Position numbers and translations under genes: made by a program
Assembly: GCA_017306865.1 (NCBI GenBank)
Contig: JAFKHH010000014.1
Location: forward strand, 310,001-374,000
Origin: Filimonas sp.
GTDB taxonomy: Bacteria > Bacteroidota > Bacteroidia > Chitinophagales > Chitinophagaceae
Direction of reading: 5' to 3'
DNA length: 64,000 nt
Notes under the pieces: model-generated
What the model saw: only the letters and a program-made list of their open reading frames with translations
Database searches by the model: none
What the model was told of the DNA's origin: nothing
Shown here: positions 37,423-46,003 of the stretch, piece after piece
Layout of the letters: each line of letters begins with the position of its first letter
How positions within the stretch are numbered: position 1 is the stretch's first letter

Positions 37423-39063
37423 TTATTTAAAAGAATTCATTATGGTTATTTGCCGGGCTGCATCATCCTGTGCATACAGCGCTTCCTGCCAAAGGTATGA
37501 CCGACCTTTTTCTTTTTCGCCTTGCCCCAGGTAGTACTTGCCCAATTCTGTACAGGCATTTTTGACAGGCCATTGTTCACCATACCATTTACTATCCGCC
37601 AATTTATGATACCATAGCCGTGCAGCTTCTTTATTACCACTATGATCAAACCAACGGGCTATAGTGTCATGCATCTCCGGGTTAAAATAACCAGTGGGAG
37701 CATACGCTTTGATAGCAGCATCCATTTGCGCCTTTAATCCCTGGTTACCTAATTTCTCCAATAAGTAAATAAGTGAGCCATCCATTCTTTGAAAACCCAA
37801 AGGATCATTTTGTGCCAGGTACTGCATTAAAGCAAGGGCTTCCCCTTTATTCTCGTTATAGTTTTGTTCAGTATAATAACGCATGAGTGCCTGGCTTAAC
37901 ACTTCATCGAATAATAAAGGATCTTGTATTTTATTCTTATTGCTGATTAAACCATTATAAGAAAGTATTGTTTCCTGTTCATTAATACAATGTTTGAAAA
38001 ATGCTACGGCAAAAGGCGAGTTTAGCAAATTTCCGTAGCCTAAAAAGAAAGGCTCAGACGCAGCAACACTATTGCTAAGTAAGATAAACGTCTTTTTTTC
38101 TTTTGGTATTCGTATAATAAGAGCCGCGTATGAATCGCCATAGCCATAATGCCAGTGAACTTGCCTGTCTGCAATCCGCTGAGTTGACCAGCCAAGTCCG
38201 TACGGACTTTCCCTACCACTATTTGTAACAAATGGTGTGGTCAATTTTGTATAGTACTCCGCTGTTAAAACCGTATTTCTATCAAGCGCTAAACTATAGG
38301 CCACAAGATCATCTACAGTAGTGAACAGGTTTGTTGCGGGAAATAATGTAGTTGCATTTGGCAGCCCCTTATCAGGATTAAATTTTTGATGCTCCCGGTC
38401 CCAAAAATAAGTGGTGACTACTGAAGCTGGCGCTATTACATTATTAGCAGAAGGATAGCCGGGAAAAGTATTCTTCATAGCAAGTGGTCGTAAAACATGT
38501 TTACTTACCTCATCTGCAAAGGCTTCATAATGCTTTGTGTTGCCACTCATTTTCTCGAATACACCATACACAAAACTATAGCGGTTACCATTATAAATAT
38601 AATTAGAACCGGGCACTCCTTCTGAAGTATGGCTTAGAATGTGTTTTATTTTGATATTGGGTGTTTGCAACCGGTCGGGTGTAAGACCAATAGGTAAAAA
38701 AGCATAGTCGAGGATATAGTCATCCATACTTATCTTACCTTCCTGTTCATACTTCATCAGCGTCACAGCAGCAAATGTTTTAGTTAGCGATGCGACTGGA
38801 AAAATATGGTTACGGCTAACAGGCATTTTCAACTCAAGGTCAGCAAAGCCTTCTGTTTGCAAAAACGTCACTTGTCCATCTTCCACAACAGTTGCCACAA
38901 GGCCAGGGATTTTCAGCATAGCAGCATGAGATGTAATTGCTTTACGTAACTGCGTGTATTTCTTTTCACCACCACCGGCAAAGGCATTAGATGCTAGTTG
39001 GGGCGTTAATAAAGCCAGTGAAGCCAAGCCTGACTGCTTCATAAAATTTCTACGGGTTGTCAT
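37423..39063 (-). CDS. Tat-exported serine hydrolase, beta-lactamase class C fold
   Basis: The protein has 546 residues. The N-terminus TTRRNFMKQSGLASLALL is a twin-arginine signal, so it is exported folded. The nucleophile motif SLTK (S92-K95) marks the class C beta-lactamase/penicillin-binding fold; the YxN element may be within YNGNRYSF. The last 190 residues form a helical tail with TPR-like spacing (ALMQYLAQNDP, GNKEAARLWYHKLADSKW). Substrate cannot be called. It is monocistronic and flanked by the hairpin/tRNA-end-like scars at 37.3 and 39.3 kb, so it could have arrived on its own. Confidence 0.87.
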   Translation of the reverse strand: MTTRRNFMKQSGLASLALLTPQLASNAFAGGGEKKYTQLRKAITSHAAMLKIPGLVATVVEDGQVTFLQTEGFADLELKMPVSRNHIFPVASLTKTFAAVTLMKYEQEGKISMDDYILDYAFLPIGLTPDRLQTPNIKIKHILSHTSEGVPGSNYIYNGNRYSFVYGVFEKMSGNTKHYEAFADEVSKHVLRPLAMKNTFPGYPSANNVIAPASVVTTYFWDREHQKFNPDKGLPNATTLFPATNLFTTVDDLVAYSLALDRNTVLTAEYYTKLTTPFVTNSGRESPYGLGWSTQRIADRQVHWHYGYGDSYAALIIRIPKEKKTFILLSNSVAASEPFFLGYGNLLNSPFAVAFFKHCINEQETILSYNGLISNKNKIQDPLLFDEVLSQALMRYYTEQNYNENKGEALALMQYLAQNDPLGFQRMDGSLIYLLEKLGNQGLKAQMDAAIKAYAPTGYFNPEMHDTIARWFDHSGNKEAARLWYHKLADSKWYGEQWPVKNACTELGKYYLGQGEKEKGRSYLWQEALYAQDDAARQITIMNSFK

Positions 39064-39425
39064 ATGGTAAACTGGAATAAAGGTTAAAAGAATGCGATTT
39101 TCCGCTATCCTGATAAATGTACGAGTTTTTTCGTAGAAAAGAAATAATCACATGTCATAGACTATTTTTTATGCTTTGGTACAAGAGATAGCGAAGTATA
39201 TTTAAAAGAAAGTTGCAGGCTGATTGCAGGCTGTTACCATATCGCCTCTCGCGCACACGAGGCTATACCGGGAAGACGCTGCGGGCAAGAAAGTAAAAAT
39301 GAAGGTTCGTTTTTCGTTACAAAAAACCGCTAATAAGAAATATTTCATATTAGCGGTTTGTGGAGATAGAGGGAAATCAAATCCCTGCCCCAAAATATAT
39401 TATCAATATGATAAGAAGCCCGTTG
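39064..39425. other. Intergenic region with hairpin plus tRNA-end-like scar
   Basis: No supported gene. A perfect stem AAACCGCTAATA ... TATTAGCGGTTT (39324-39359) is followed at once by GTGGAGATAGAGGGAAATCA and AATCCCTGCCCC, a degenerate likeness of a reversed tRNA 3' end. Confidence 0.55.
39324..39392 (+). repeat. Hairpin plus degenerate tRNA 3'-end-like sequence (scar 2)
   Basis: A 12-bp perfect stem at 39324-39359 is followed by GTGGAGATAGAGGG and AATCCCTGCCCC. The layout recurs at 37259-37340, 39831-39900 and 53891-53977. Read on the minus strand it resembles the T arm and acceptor end of a tRNA, the usual target of tyrosine integrases. Confidence 0.5.
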
Positions 39426-39785
39426 CTAAGCAGACAAAAAATTTGGAGGCAGTCGCAAGCCTTCTTCACCCGATAAGACCTTTTGCATAACTTTTTGAAG
39501 TCTCTCAGGTATCAGGTCGATTTCCGTCTGCGTAAGCGGCTGAAGCAGCTCAATAAATTCGTCTTCATCATCATAGTATCCGAACTGCAATATCCATTTG
39601 TTACCAGACAGTAAGCGTACAGACATCTCCGTATCTTCTTCGTAAACATGCACCTTTATTACTGCCCACTGGTCGTCATCCTCATCTTCAAAGTGAACCT
39701 CAACGATGTCTTTGCTCACTACTTCTGTTACTATTTTTTCTACCAGGGAGCCGGGATGTTTTTTTACTAATTCTTCGTATGTCAT
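39426..39785 (-). CDS. Small acidic hypothetical protein
   Basis: The protein has 119 residues, rich in Asp and Glu (HFEDEDDDQWAVIKVHVYEEDTE; GYYDDEDEFIELLQPL) with no signal peptide or membrane segment. I do not recognise the family. It lies between two copies of the hairpin/tRNA-end-like scar (39324-39392 and 39831-39900), so it may be a single-gene insertion. Confidence 0.6.
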   Translation of the reverse strand: MTYEELVKKHPGSLVEKIVTEVVSKDIVEVHFEDEDDDQWAVIKVHVYEEDTEMSVRLLSGNKWILQFGYYDDEDEFIELLQPLTQTEIDLIPERLQKVMQKVLSGEEGLRLPPNFLSA

Positions 39786-40366
39786 ATTATTTGCTAAAGA
39801 TGTTACAAGCCATTATAAAGATTAAACAAAAAAGGAAATGACAATCACTGCTCATTTCCTTCAGTGGAGGTAGCAGGATTGAAATTGAACTCCTCCTACC
39901 TGCACTTACGTTTATAATAAGTCTAACTATTGCTTAATAAAGAACTAAAAAAGGTATTCCATTATACCTTACTACCACAAAGGTAATCCCTGGAATTCAT
40001 ATACCAAATACTCAATCAAATACTTATGGGCTCTGCCTCTTGCTCATCCCGGAAAACCTGATATTTAAAATCCCGTTTAGCTGACTGATCACCAATCAGC
40101 AAGTCGGGTCAAGGTTAACAGATCTTACTCAAATGACATCAACCCATTTATTAAGAATAAAAAATTAATGGCGGTCGATATATGAACAATTGCCAGATGG
40201 AGCGCTGGCTTTTTGTGCATATACGTGCCGCCACAATTAAACAATAGACCAATTAATAAGTAAGCTGAAAATATTCAACACATAGGTTAACGGTTTTCAA
40301 AAAGATATAAGATTTTATAAAAGTAAAACGCCGTATAAGGGGGTGTATATTTCTTTAGTAACCGCA
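39786..40366. other. Intergenic region containing scar 3
   Basis: About 580 bp without a supported gene. A hairpin/tRNA-end-like scar lies at 39831-39900. The rest is AT-rich; I see no other repeat or signal. Confidence 0.5.
39831..39900 (+). repeat. Hairpin plus degenerate tRNA 3'-end-like sequence (scar 3)
   Basis: GGAAATGA and TCATTTCC form a hairpin (39834-39859), followed by GTGGAGGTAGCAGGATTGAA and ATTGAACTCC. The GGATTGAAATTGAAC core is identical to that of scar 4 at 53952-53966. Confidence 0.5.
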
Positions 40367-41293
40367 TCAGTCTTTCTTTGCAAGATTGAACCTGAATGCG
40401 AGCTCAAAACTATTACCAAAAGCACCTGACAGGGTTGAGGGTTGGCTGGTATATGACCCGGCAATATAAATGGCGTCAATGATCCCTAATTGCAACCCTG
40501 CTGTAACAGACTTACTGGAATGATAAATTCCATAAAGCTGAAAGCGGTCTTTCAAAAAACCGACGTTTAGTCCTCCATCAAAAATATTATCCGATTGCCT
40601 GAATGTTCTGTATGCCACTTTTGGTTCTACAGTAATGGCAGCTTCCGGATCACTGTTCAGGTTGAATTTATAAGATGCTGCTGCAAAAAAAGATGACTGG
40701 TTCAGATAATTACCTGCCGGGGTTTCTTTACCTGACATGAGGGTGATCATGTTGGGAAGCGCTGCCTGTAACGTAAATCCTTTAGCAGTATAAGCGGCTC
40801 CAAAGTCTGTTTCAAACTTAGCAGACTTATCATAACTGTATAACGAAGGGTCACTTGGATCGCCTGTTATTTTGGTCCAGTCTCTTGCAAGCCAGCTACC
40901 ATTGGCTGTAATACCTAAATGCAATTTTTGTCCATCGTTGCCAAGTTTTGCATGGAAGGAATACGTGCCGCCAATTTTTGTAATGCTGTTTATTCCTGCT
41001 TTATCCGTAACTACAAATAAGCCCGCTCCCACAGCATCGCTGAAGCCATAATCGCCTGTTGCGTAGAATGTTTTAAAAGAGCGATCATCGTTCAGGTTTT
41101 TACCTTGTTGCGCATAGGAAAGATTCATGTTTAACTCATGCGGTTTTACACCAGACATAGCAGGGTTAAAAATGTATTGGTTTTGAAAATAGCCTGTACC
41201 AAAAGCACCTGCCTGTTGTGCCTTTGCGTGTAACATTATTGTGCAACACAATACACACAACCACACTTTAATCATTTTATTTATTCGTTTCAT
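40367..41293 (-). CDS. PorP/SprF-family type IX secretion membrane protein (PUL 3)
   Basis: The protein has 308 residues with a signal peptide (ending LHAKAQ). The sequence YFQNQYIFNPAMSGVKPHELNMNL is the PorP/SprF family signature, and the rest alternates strands of an outer-membrane barrel. Such proteins are often encoded beside large CHU_C-domain proteins and hold or export them through the type IX system. Here it comes 30 bp after the CHU_C gene and is the last gene of the PUL 3 operon. Confidence 0.92.
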   Translation of the reverse strand: MKRINKMIKVWLCVLCCTIMLHAKAQQAGAFGTGYFQNQYIFNPAMSGVKPHELNMNLSYAQQGKNLNDDRSFKTFYATGDYGFSDAVGAGLFVVTDKAGINSITKIGGTYSFHAKLGNDGQKLHLGITANGSWLARDWTKITGDPSDPSLYSYDKSAKFETDFGAAYTAKGFTLQAALPNMITLMSGKETPAGNYLNQSSFFAAASYKFNLNSDPEAAITVEPKVAYRTFRQSDNIFDGGLNVGFLKDRFQLYGIYHSSKSVTAGLQLGIIDAIYIAGSYTSQPSTLSGAFGNSFELAFRFNLAKKD

Positions 41294-41323
41294 TTTCTTT
41301 TTTTTAACTGGTTAACCGTTATA

Positions 41324-44300
41324 CTATTTTCTGTCTCTCACAATGTTTAATATTCCTTTCAGTTGTTTTTTTGTTACAACACTTCCATTATCCACTTCAT
41401 ACTCTACTATGTAGTAGTATCCGCCGTCTTCCAGCAATTTGCCATTGGCTGTGCCATCCCAATCATTGGCGTAATGTTGGCTGCTATATACAGGGAACCC
41501 ATTCCTGTTAAAGACTTTCACGCTCACATTTGTCAACTTCTCCAATCCCCATATCATCCATTTATCATTTTTACCATCCCCATTTGGTGTGAGGACGTTT
41601 GTAATCACTACCGAATCCTGTGGAGACAATGTAATGGAAGCGCTGGCCTGGCATCCCTGTCGTGTTACAGCAGTTACAGTATAGGTGGTGGTTTTCATAG
41701 GCCGTACATAGGCTATATTTAATTTCGAAGAACCTTCTATGTTATCCAGTGGCGTCCATACAAAAGAAGCATAATCTGTTTCACTTGTCCTAGCTTTTAA
41801 CGTTACCAATCCGTAGCGTGGGATGTTTGTAACCGGTTTGTCTGCAGTAATTGTAACGCTGAATGGCACAAAGAAAAATTTAACCGGGATGGCAAGTGTA
41901 TCAACGCCAAAGTTTATAGTACCGCCATTATCCTTAACAGTAACATTAATGATTGTACTGTCACCTGCTTTCGCTTTTCCGGAAGTAGTAAATCCATAGG
42001 TAACTACGCCGTTTCTCACCAGGCTGTCAAAACTAAATGCCGTAAAGAAGGTACTATCCGGGCTTGATACATTAATTACTTTTACTACCTGGTCCGCTTC
42101 ATATGTTGCTCCTGCTGTTATACCTGCAAAAGAAAAATTATATGACCCCGCTCCTGCGCAGATATTCCGTGATATAACCGGTAATGTAAGTGCCGGTGCC
42201 GCATTAGCACCTGAAGTAGTTGCAAACGCTATGTTGGAATAAGCAGACTTTATTGTTGCCGAAATATAGGAGCGGATCCTGTAATAATACTTGTTTGCCG
42301 GCCACACATGCATATCTGTATAGGTAGTGCTATTCGCTTTTACAGAATCTATCACAGTAAAGTTTACGCTATCTCTTGAGCGTTCAATAAAGAACCCTGT
42401 TTCATTCAAAGACCTGTCCACCCATTGCAACCTGAGCGTGGTATCTGCTATGGCAGCAATGGATAATGAACCTGGTGTTAATGGCACACCGGGTGTGGAT
42501 TTGGTGATCGCTGATGCTATATTAGACCATCCTGTTGCGGCTGTAGAAGTGGCGCCCACCGCTTTTATCCTGTAGTAATACCATGCACTATCCAGCAAAC
42601 CCATATCGGTGTACGTGCGTGCGTTAGCAGCAATAGAATCAACCAGCGTTGTAAAAAACAGGCCATCTGTACTCCGCTGAAGCGTGAATTTATTCAATGG
42701 CTTAGCGTTGTCTTCATTCCATGAGAGCGCAATCGTACTCGTGGTTGAGTTAGTTGCTTTCAATGAATCCGGCAGGTTAGGTGTATTCGGGCTTATTCCG
42801 TAGATCTCCCATTCCGCTATCTGGAAACGTACGCCATCAGTAGCACCATTATTTGCAGTGATAGATATACGGTAATACTTATAAGCAGCAGTGCCGGGAG
42901 ATGCTATCGTATAAGGGTATTTTGTATTTCTTGCGCCGTTCATTTGTCCTGTACGTGTGTCTAGTGTAGTCCAGGTGGTGCTATCATTAGAACCTGCAAA
43001 TGTCCAATCCCTCGGATCGCGACCAGGAGCGTCTCCTGCAGAATACAACGCGTAACCTGTTACGATGTATGAATTAACCGGTTTGTAAATGCAATTGAGT
43101 GTACCTGAAAGTTGGGCAGTGAACACCAGGAACTTAGTTGCAGTATTGTTATCAATTAATTTACTTGATCCTTCAGAAGCATTTGCACCTCCTGAATTTT
43201 CTGCATTTACAAATAATTTTCCGCCATCATCCGTAATGTCTACAACACCTCCGACTATACCATTGGTGGTAATTTTAGGCACATTGGAATAAAGTGATTT
43301 AGAGTTATAATTATAACCCCTGATCCTGAACCAATACGTTGTATTCGGCTTTAATGACTCTACTCCATACGAGAGGATAGATTTATCCAGTTTGCCCATC
43401 AATGTAAAAGTGATGCTGTCTGTAGACATTTCTAATTCAAAACCTGCCGGCACAGCAGCAGTGAATGCATAAGCCCATGACAATTGCGCCTGTGTACCCG
43501 TAGCTGACGATGCAGTCAATACCGGTGCATTTTTTAAACTGTCATTCACCGTTGTCACTTTCATAGCTGTAGAGTACGGCGTAGTGCCTAAATAGTTCCC
43601 GGCTTTCACGCGGTACCAATAGGTTGTTGCATTGAATGTAGTAGAATCTATATATGAAGTAACTGTTTTATCCACTGTATTTAATGCGGTAAAATCAGTC
43701 CCATTCAGCGACCGCTCCAGGTAATATTTTCCTGCTGTGTTGTTAAATGGAAAGGCCCACGTTAAATTTACTTTTGTACCCACAGCTCCTGCTGTTGCAG
43801 TTAGCGTCAGCACCCCTTTCAGCGTATCCGTTACTTTAATAACGTTTGAATAAGGCGAGCTGGATGTATAGTTCACCGATCTTACTTTATAGAAATAAGC
43901 CAACGTGGAATCGTCTATATTATCGGCGTATGTTTTGATCGTTTTATCTACCGTAGTTCTTAAAACATAATTAATACTATCCGTAGATCTATATACTTCA
44001 AACGAGCCGGGTGTATTTATTGTAGCGGTCCACGTAAGCGGCACTATGTTTCCTGTCCGCGAAGCGGTAGCAAGTACCGGCGCCGTTTTCAGAGTATCGC
44101 TAACCGTAGTGATCTTAATTGTATTAGAAAGTGGTGAAAAGGCTGTGTCTGTACGTGCCCTCATCCTATACCAGTAGGTAGTGTTCTGCACCAAAGTAGA
44201 ATCCTGGTAGGTGGTAATATCCGGCGTTAATTTTGCCAAAGGCAGAAAATTAGTACCGTCCAATGACCGCTGCAATTCAAATGAATTAAATGGATTATTA

Positions 44301-44869
44301 GCCAGCTTAGATGTCCAGCTCAGGTTAATCTGTTTCCCTACATTGGCGGCACTACCAGATAGCACTGGTGCTGAAATAGAATTGTCGTACAGTTCTATTT
44401 CATACAAGTCAACGTATGATCCTATTGTCCCTCTGAATATAAAACGATAGAACTGATATGCAGTTGTATTAACAAAACCGTCTTTAACAGGATCAACATT
44501 CGCAGTCCCTTTTTTCAAAAGCGTCCAGTTGACACTGTCTTGTGATGCTGCAACCTCCAACACTTTAGAGCCGTTAGCCGCAGCGCCTCCCCAAAAGTAC
44601 ATTTGATAAGAAACAGCTACTTGCTTTGCCGGTAGTTTAAAAACGATTGCAAGGGTATCTGGTATGCTGCTGGAATTCCACCATACATCTGAGCCTGACG
44701 TATTCCCGTCGTTCAGTAAGGGCAGGCTTCCGCCTGATACACTTTTAGATGCGTATATTTTAACCCCAGAAGTGCGGAGTAGATTTACCTGTCCCGATCC
44801 CGCAACAGCTATTGCTATAAAGAGCGCAAAGAACAGTACCTTTTTAAATATGCGTATATAATAATTCAT
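41324..44869 (-). CDS. Large type IX-secreted adhesin-like protein: discoidin, fibronectin III and CHU_C domains (PUL 3)
   Basis: The protein has about 1181 residues from the ATG near 44869, which starts a signal peptide (MNYYIRIFKKVLFFALFIAI); the frame is open to 44965. It has a discoidin-like (F5/8 type C) domain, about four fibronectin type III modules, a second discoidin-like domain (GDAPGRDPRDWTFAGSND), two more Fn3 modules and a Cys-containing Ig-like region. The end is a CHU_C gliding/type IX sorting domain (NVLTPNGDGKNDKW; GYYYIVEY). It should be displayed at the surface and bind glycans or protein. It follows the GH18-like gene by 37 bp. Confidence 0.9.
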   Translation of the reverse strand: MNYYIRIFKKVLFFALFIAIAVAGSGQVNLLRTSGVKIYASKSVSGGSLPLLNDGNTSGSDVWWNSSSIPDTLAIVFKLPAKQVAVSYQMYFWGGAAANGSKVLEVAASQDSVNWTLLKKGTANVDPVKDGFVNTTAYQFYRFIFRGTIGSYVDLYEIELYDNSISAPVLSGSAANVGKQINLSWTSKLANNPFNSFELQRSLDGTNFLPLAKLTPDITTYQDSTLVQNTTYWYRMRARTDTAFSPLSNTIKITTVSDTLKTAPVLATASRTGNIVPLTWTATINTPGSFEVYRSTDSINYVLRTTVDKTIKTYADNIDDSTLAYFYKVRSVNYTSSSPYSNVIKVTDTLKGVLTLTATAGAVGTKVNLTWAFPFNNTAGKYYLERSLNGTDFTALNTVDKTVTSYIDSTTFNATTYWYRVKAGNYLGTTPYSTAMKVTTVNDSLKNAPVLTASSATGTQAQLSWAYAFTAAVPAGFELEMSTDSITFTLMGKLDKSILSYGVESLKPNTTYWFRIRGYNYNSKSLYSNVPKITTNGIVGGVVDITDDGGKLFVNAENSGGANASEGSSKLIDNNTATKFLVFTAQLSGTLNCIYKPVNSYIVTGYALYSAGDAPGRDPRDWTFAGSNDSTTWTTLDTRTGQMNGARNTKYPYTIASPGTAAYKYYRISITANNGATDGVRFQIAEWEIYGISPNTPNLPDSLKATNSTTSTIALSWNEDNAKPLNKFTLQRSTDGLFFTTLVDSIAANARTYTDMGLLDSAWYYYRIKAVGATSTAATGWSNIASAITKSTPGVPLTPGSLSIAAIADTTLRLQWVDRSLNETGFFIERSRDSVNFTVIDSVKANSTTYTDMHVWPANKYYYRIRSYISATIKSAYSNIAFATTSGANAAPALTLPVISRNICAGAGSYNFSFAGITAGATYEADQVVKVINVSSPDSTFFTAFSFDSLVRNGVVTYGFTTSGKAKAGDSTIINVTVKDNGGTINFGVDTLAIPVKFFFVPFSVTITADKPVTNIPRYGLVTLKARTSETDYASFVWTPLDNIEGSSKLNIAYVRPMKTTTYTVTAVTRQGCQASASITLSPQDSVVITNVLTPNGDGKNDKWMIWGLEKLTNVSVKVFNRNGFPVYSSQHYANDWDGTANGKLLEDGGYYYIVEYEVDNGSVVTKKQLKGILNIVRDRK

Positions 44870-44906
44870 TCTATCGTTTTTTGAAGCAGTTATATAAGGG
44901 GTTTTC

Positions 44907-45959
44907 CTATGGACGTGTATTGATAAAATCTTTCTGCTGTCCGTTAAGTTTTCCAGGCGGCACATATAAGGTTTTTCCTCTCAGTGCTTTTAGGTAAGGC
45001 GCATAAAAGGATGGTGAATTACTTGTGCCCCATACATTGTAAAACATAAATCCACCATAGCCATCATTTTTCGCTCTTTGCACAGTTCCGGCAACATCAC
45101 CAAAGCCTCCATCAGTTTCCGAAGTGGAAGGATACATTTTGCTATTGGGTGCATTGTACACCGGCGTTATATACTGCGGATAGAAAGCGCCAAAAAGTGC
45201 ATCTGCAACATCCCCCATCTGCTTTCCTTTGTATGTGCCGGACCCTCCGCCATATACATAGTAACAAAGGAAAATATCCGGCAATAATTGCTTGATCTGG
45301 TACATAGCCATTACATAAGAATTGGGAAGCGGTGTTCCTGCCGGCGTGCCGGAATATTCATCATCCGACAACACTGCAGAGAATCCTTTTTGCCGTACTT
45401 CAAATGCCACCTTTTGCGCAAAATCAATCGCATCAGCTTCAGAGGTAAAATTCCCCCACCCTGCAGCATCATGATTACCGAGTAAGGATAAGCCCACAGG
45501 AACGCCACCTTGCATTACCTGCCTGAAAATGCCTTTCTGCAACATCTCCTGGTGTTGTGGATTATAACTCACATAAGCTTTGTTGGTAGCAGGATCTATA
45601 TTCATATTGGCGGAGAATGGAAATGCCAGGTCAAAAATGGGTTTACGTGTAGCCGAATCCAGGTAGTATAATACGTTAGGAAAAAAATGATCGTTCACTT
45701 CAACAATTGCGATCATTTTATTTTTTTTATGAAATAAAGAATTGGTATCAACAACTGCGCCCAGTGCAATAAGGGAATCTACCTTATTCATAGAATCTCT
45801 TTTTTGCTTTGCTATTTGTTCCAGCCACGCAATCTGCGCGCTGGTCAGCTCAGTAACAACATCACTTGCCAACGGCGGAAAATCTCTCGCTGTTCTTTCT
45901 TTTGAACACGACACGATGATCGTACAAACAGCCAGCACTATTATTATAAAATATTTCAT
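44907..45959 (-). CDS. GH18 endo-beta-N-acetylglucosaminidase-like lipoprotein (PUL 3)
   Basis: The protein has 350 residues; the lipobox IIVSC (C18) marks a lipoprotein. The fold resembles the EndoH/EndoF branch of GH18, with LLGNHDAAGW and a motif FSAVLSDDEYSG. The canonical motif is DxxDxDxE. Here the catalytic pair D199 and E201 is kept, but the two earlier Asp positions are S194 and L197. Activity may therefore be altered, or the protein may only bind. Family enzymes cut the GlcNAc-GlcNAc core of N-glycans. It follows susD by 44 bp, a common arrangement for host- or glycoprotein-targeting PULs. Confidence 0.82.
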   Translation of the reverse strand: MKYFIIIVLAVCTIIVSCSKERTARDFPPLASDVVTELTSAQIAWLEQIAKQKRDSMNKVDSLIALGAVVDTNSLFHKKNKMIAIVEVNDHFFPNVLYYLDSATRKPIFDLAFPFSANMNIDPATNKAYVSYNPQHQEMLQKGIFRQVMQGGVPVGLSLLGNHDAAGWGNFTSEADAIDFAQKVAFEVRQKGFSAVLSDDEYSGTPAGTPLPNSYVMAMYQIKQLLPDIFLCYYVYGGGSGTYKGKQMGDVADALFGAFYPQYITPVYNAPNSKMYPSTSETDGGFGDVAGTVQRAKNDGYGGFMFYNVWGTSNSPSFYAPYLKALRGKTLYVPPGKLNGQQKDFINTRP

Positions 45960-46003
45960 ACGTTATTTTTATTAATGCATTTAAAGAAAAATTTGCCCTG
46001 CTA

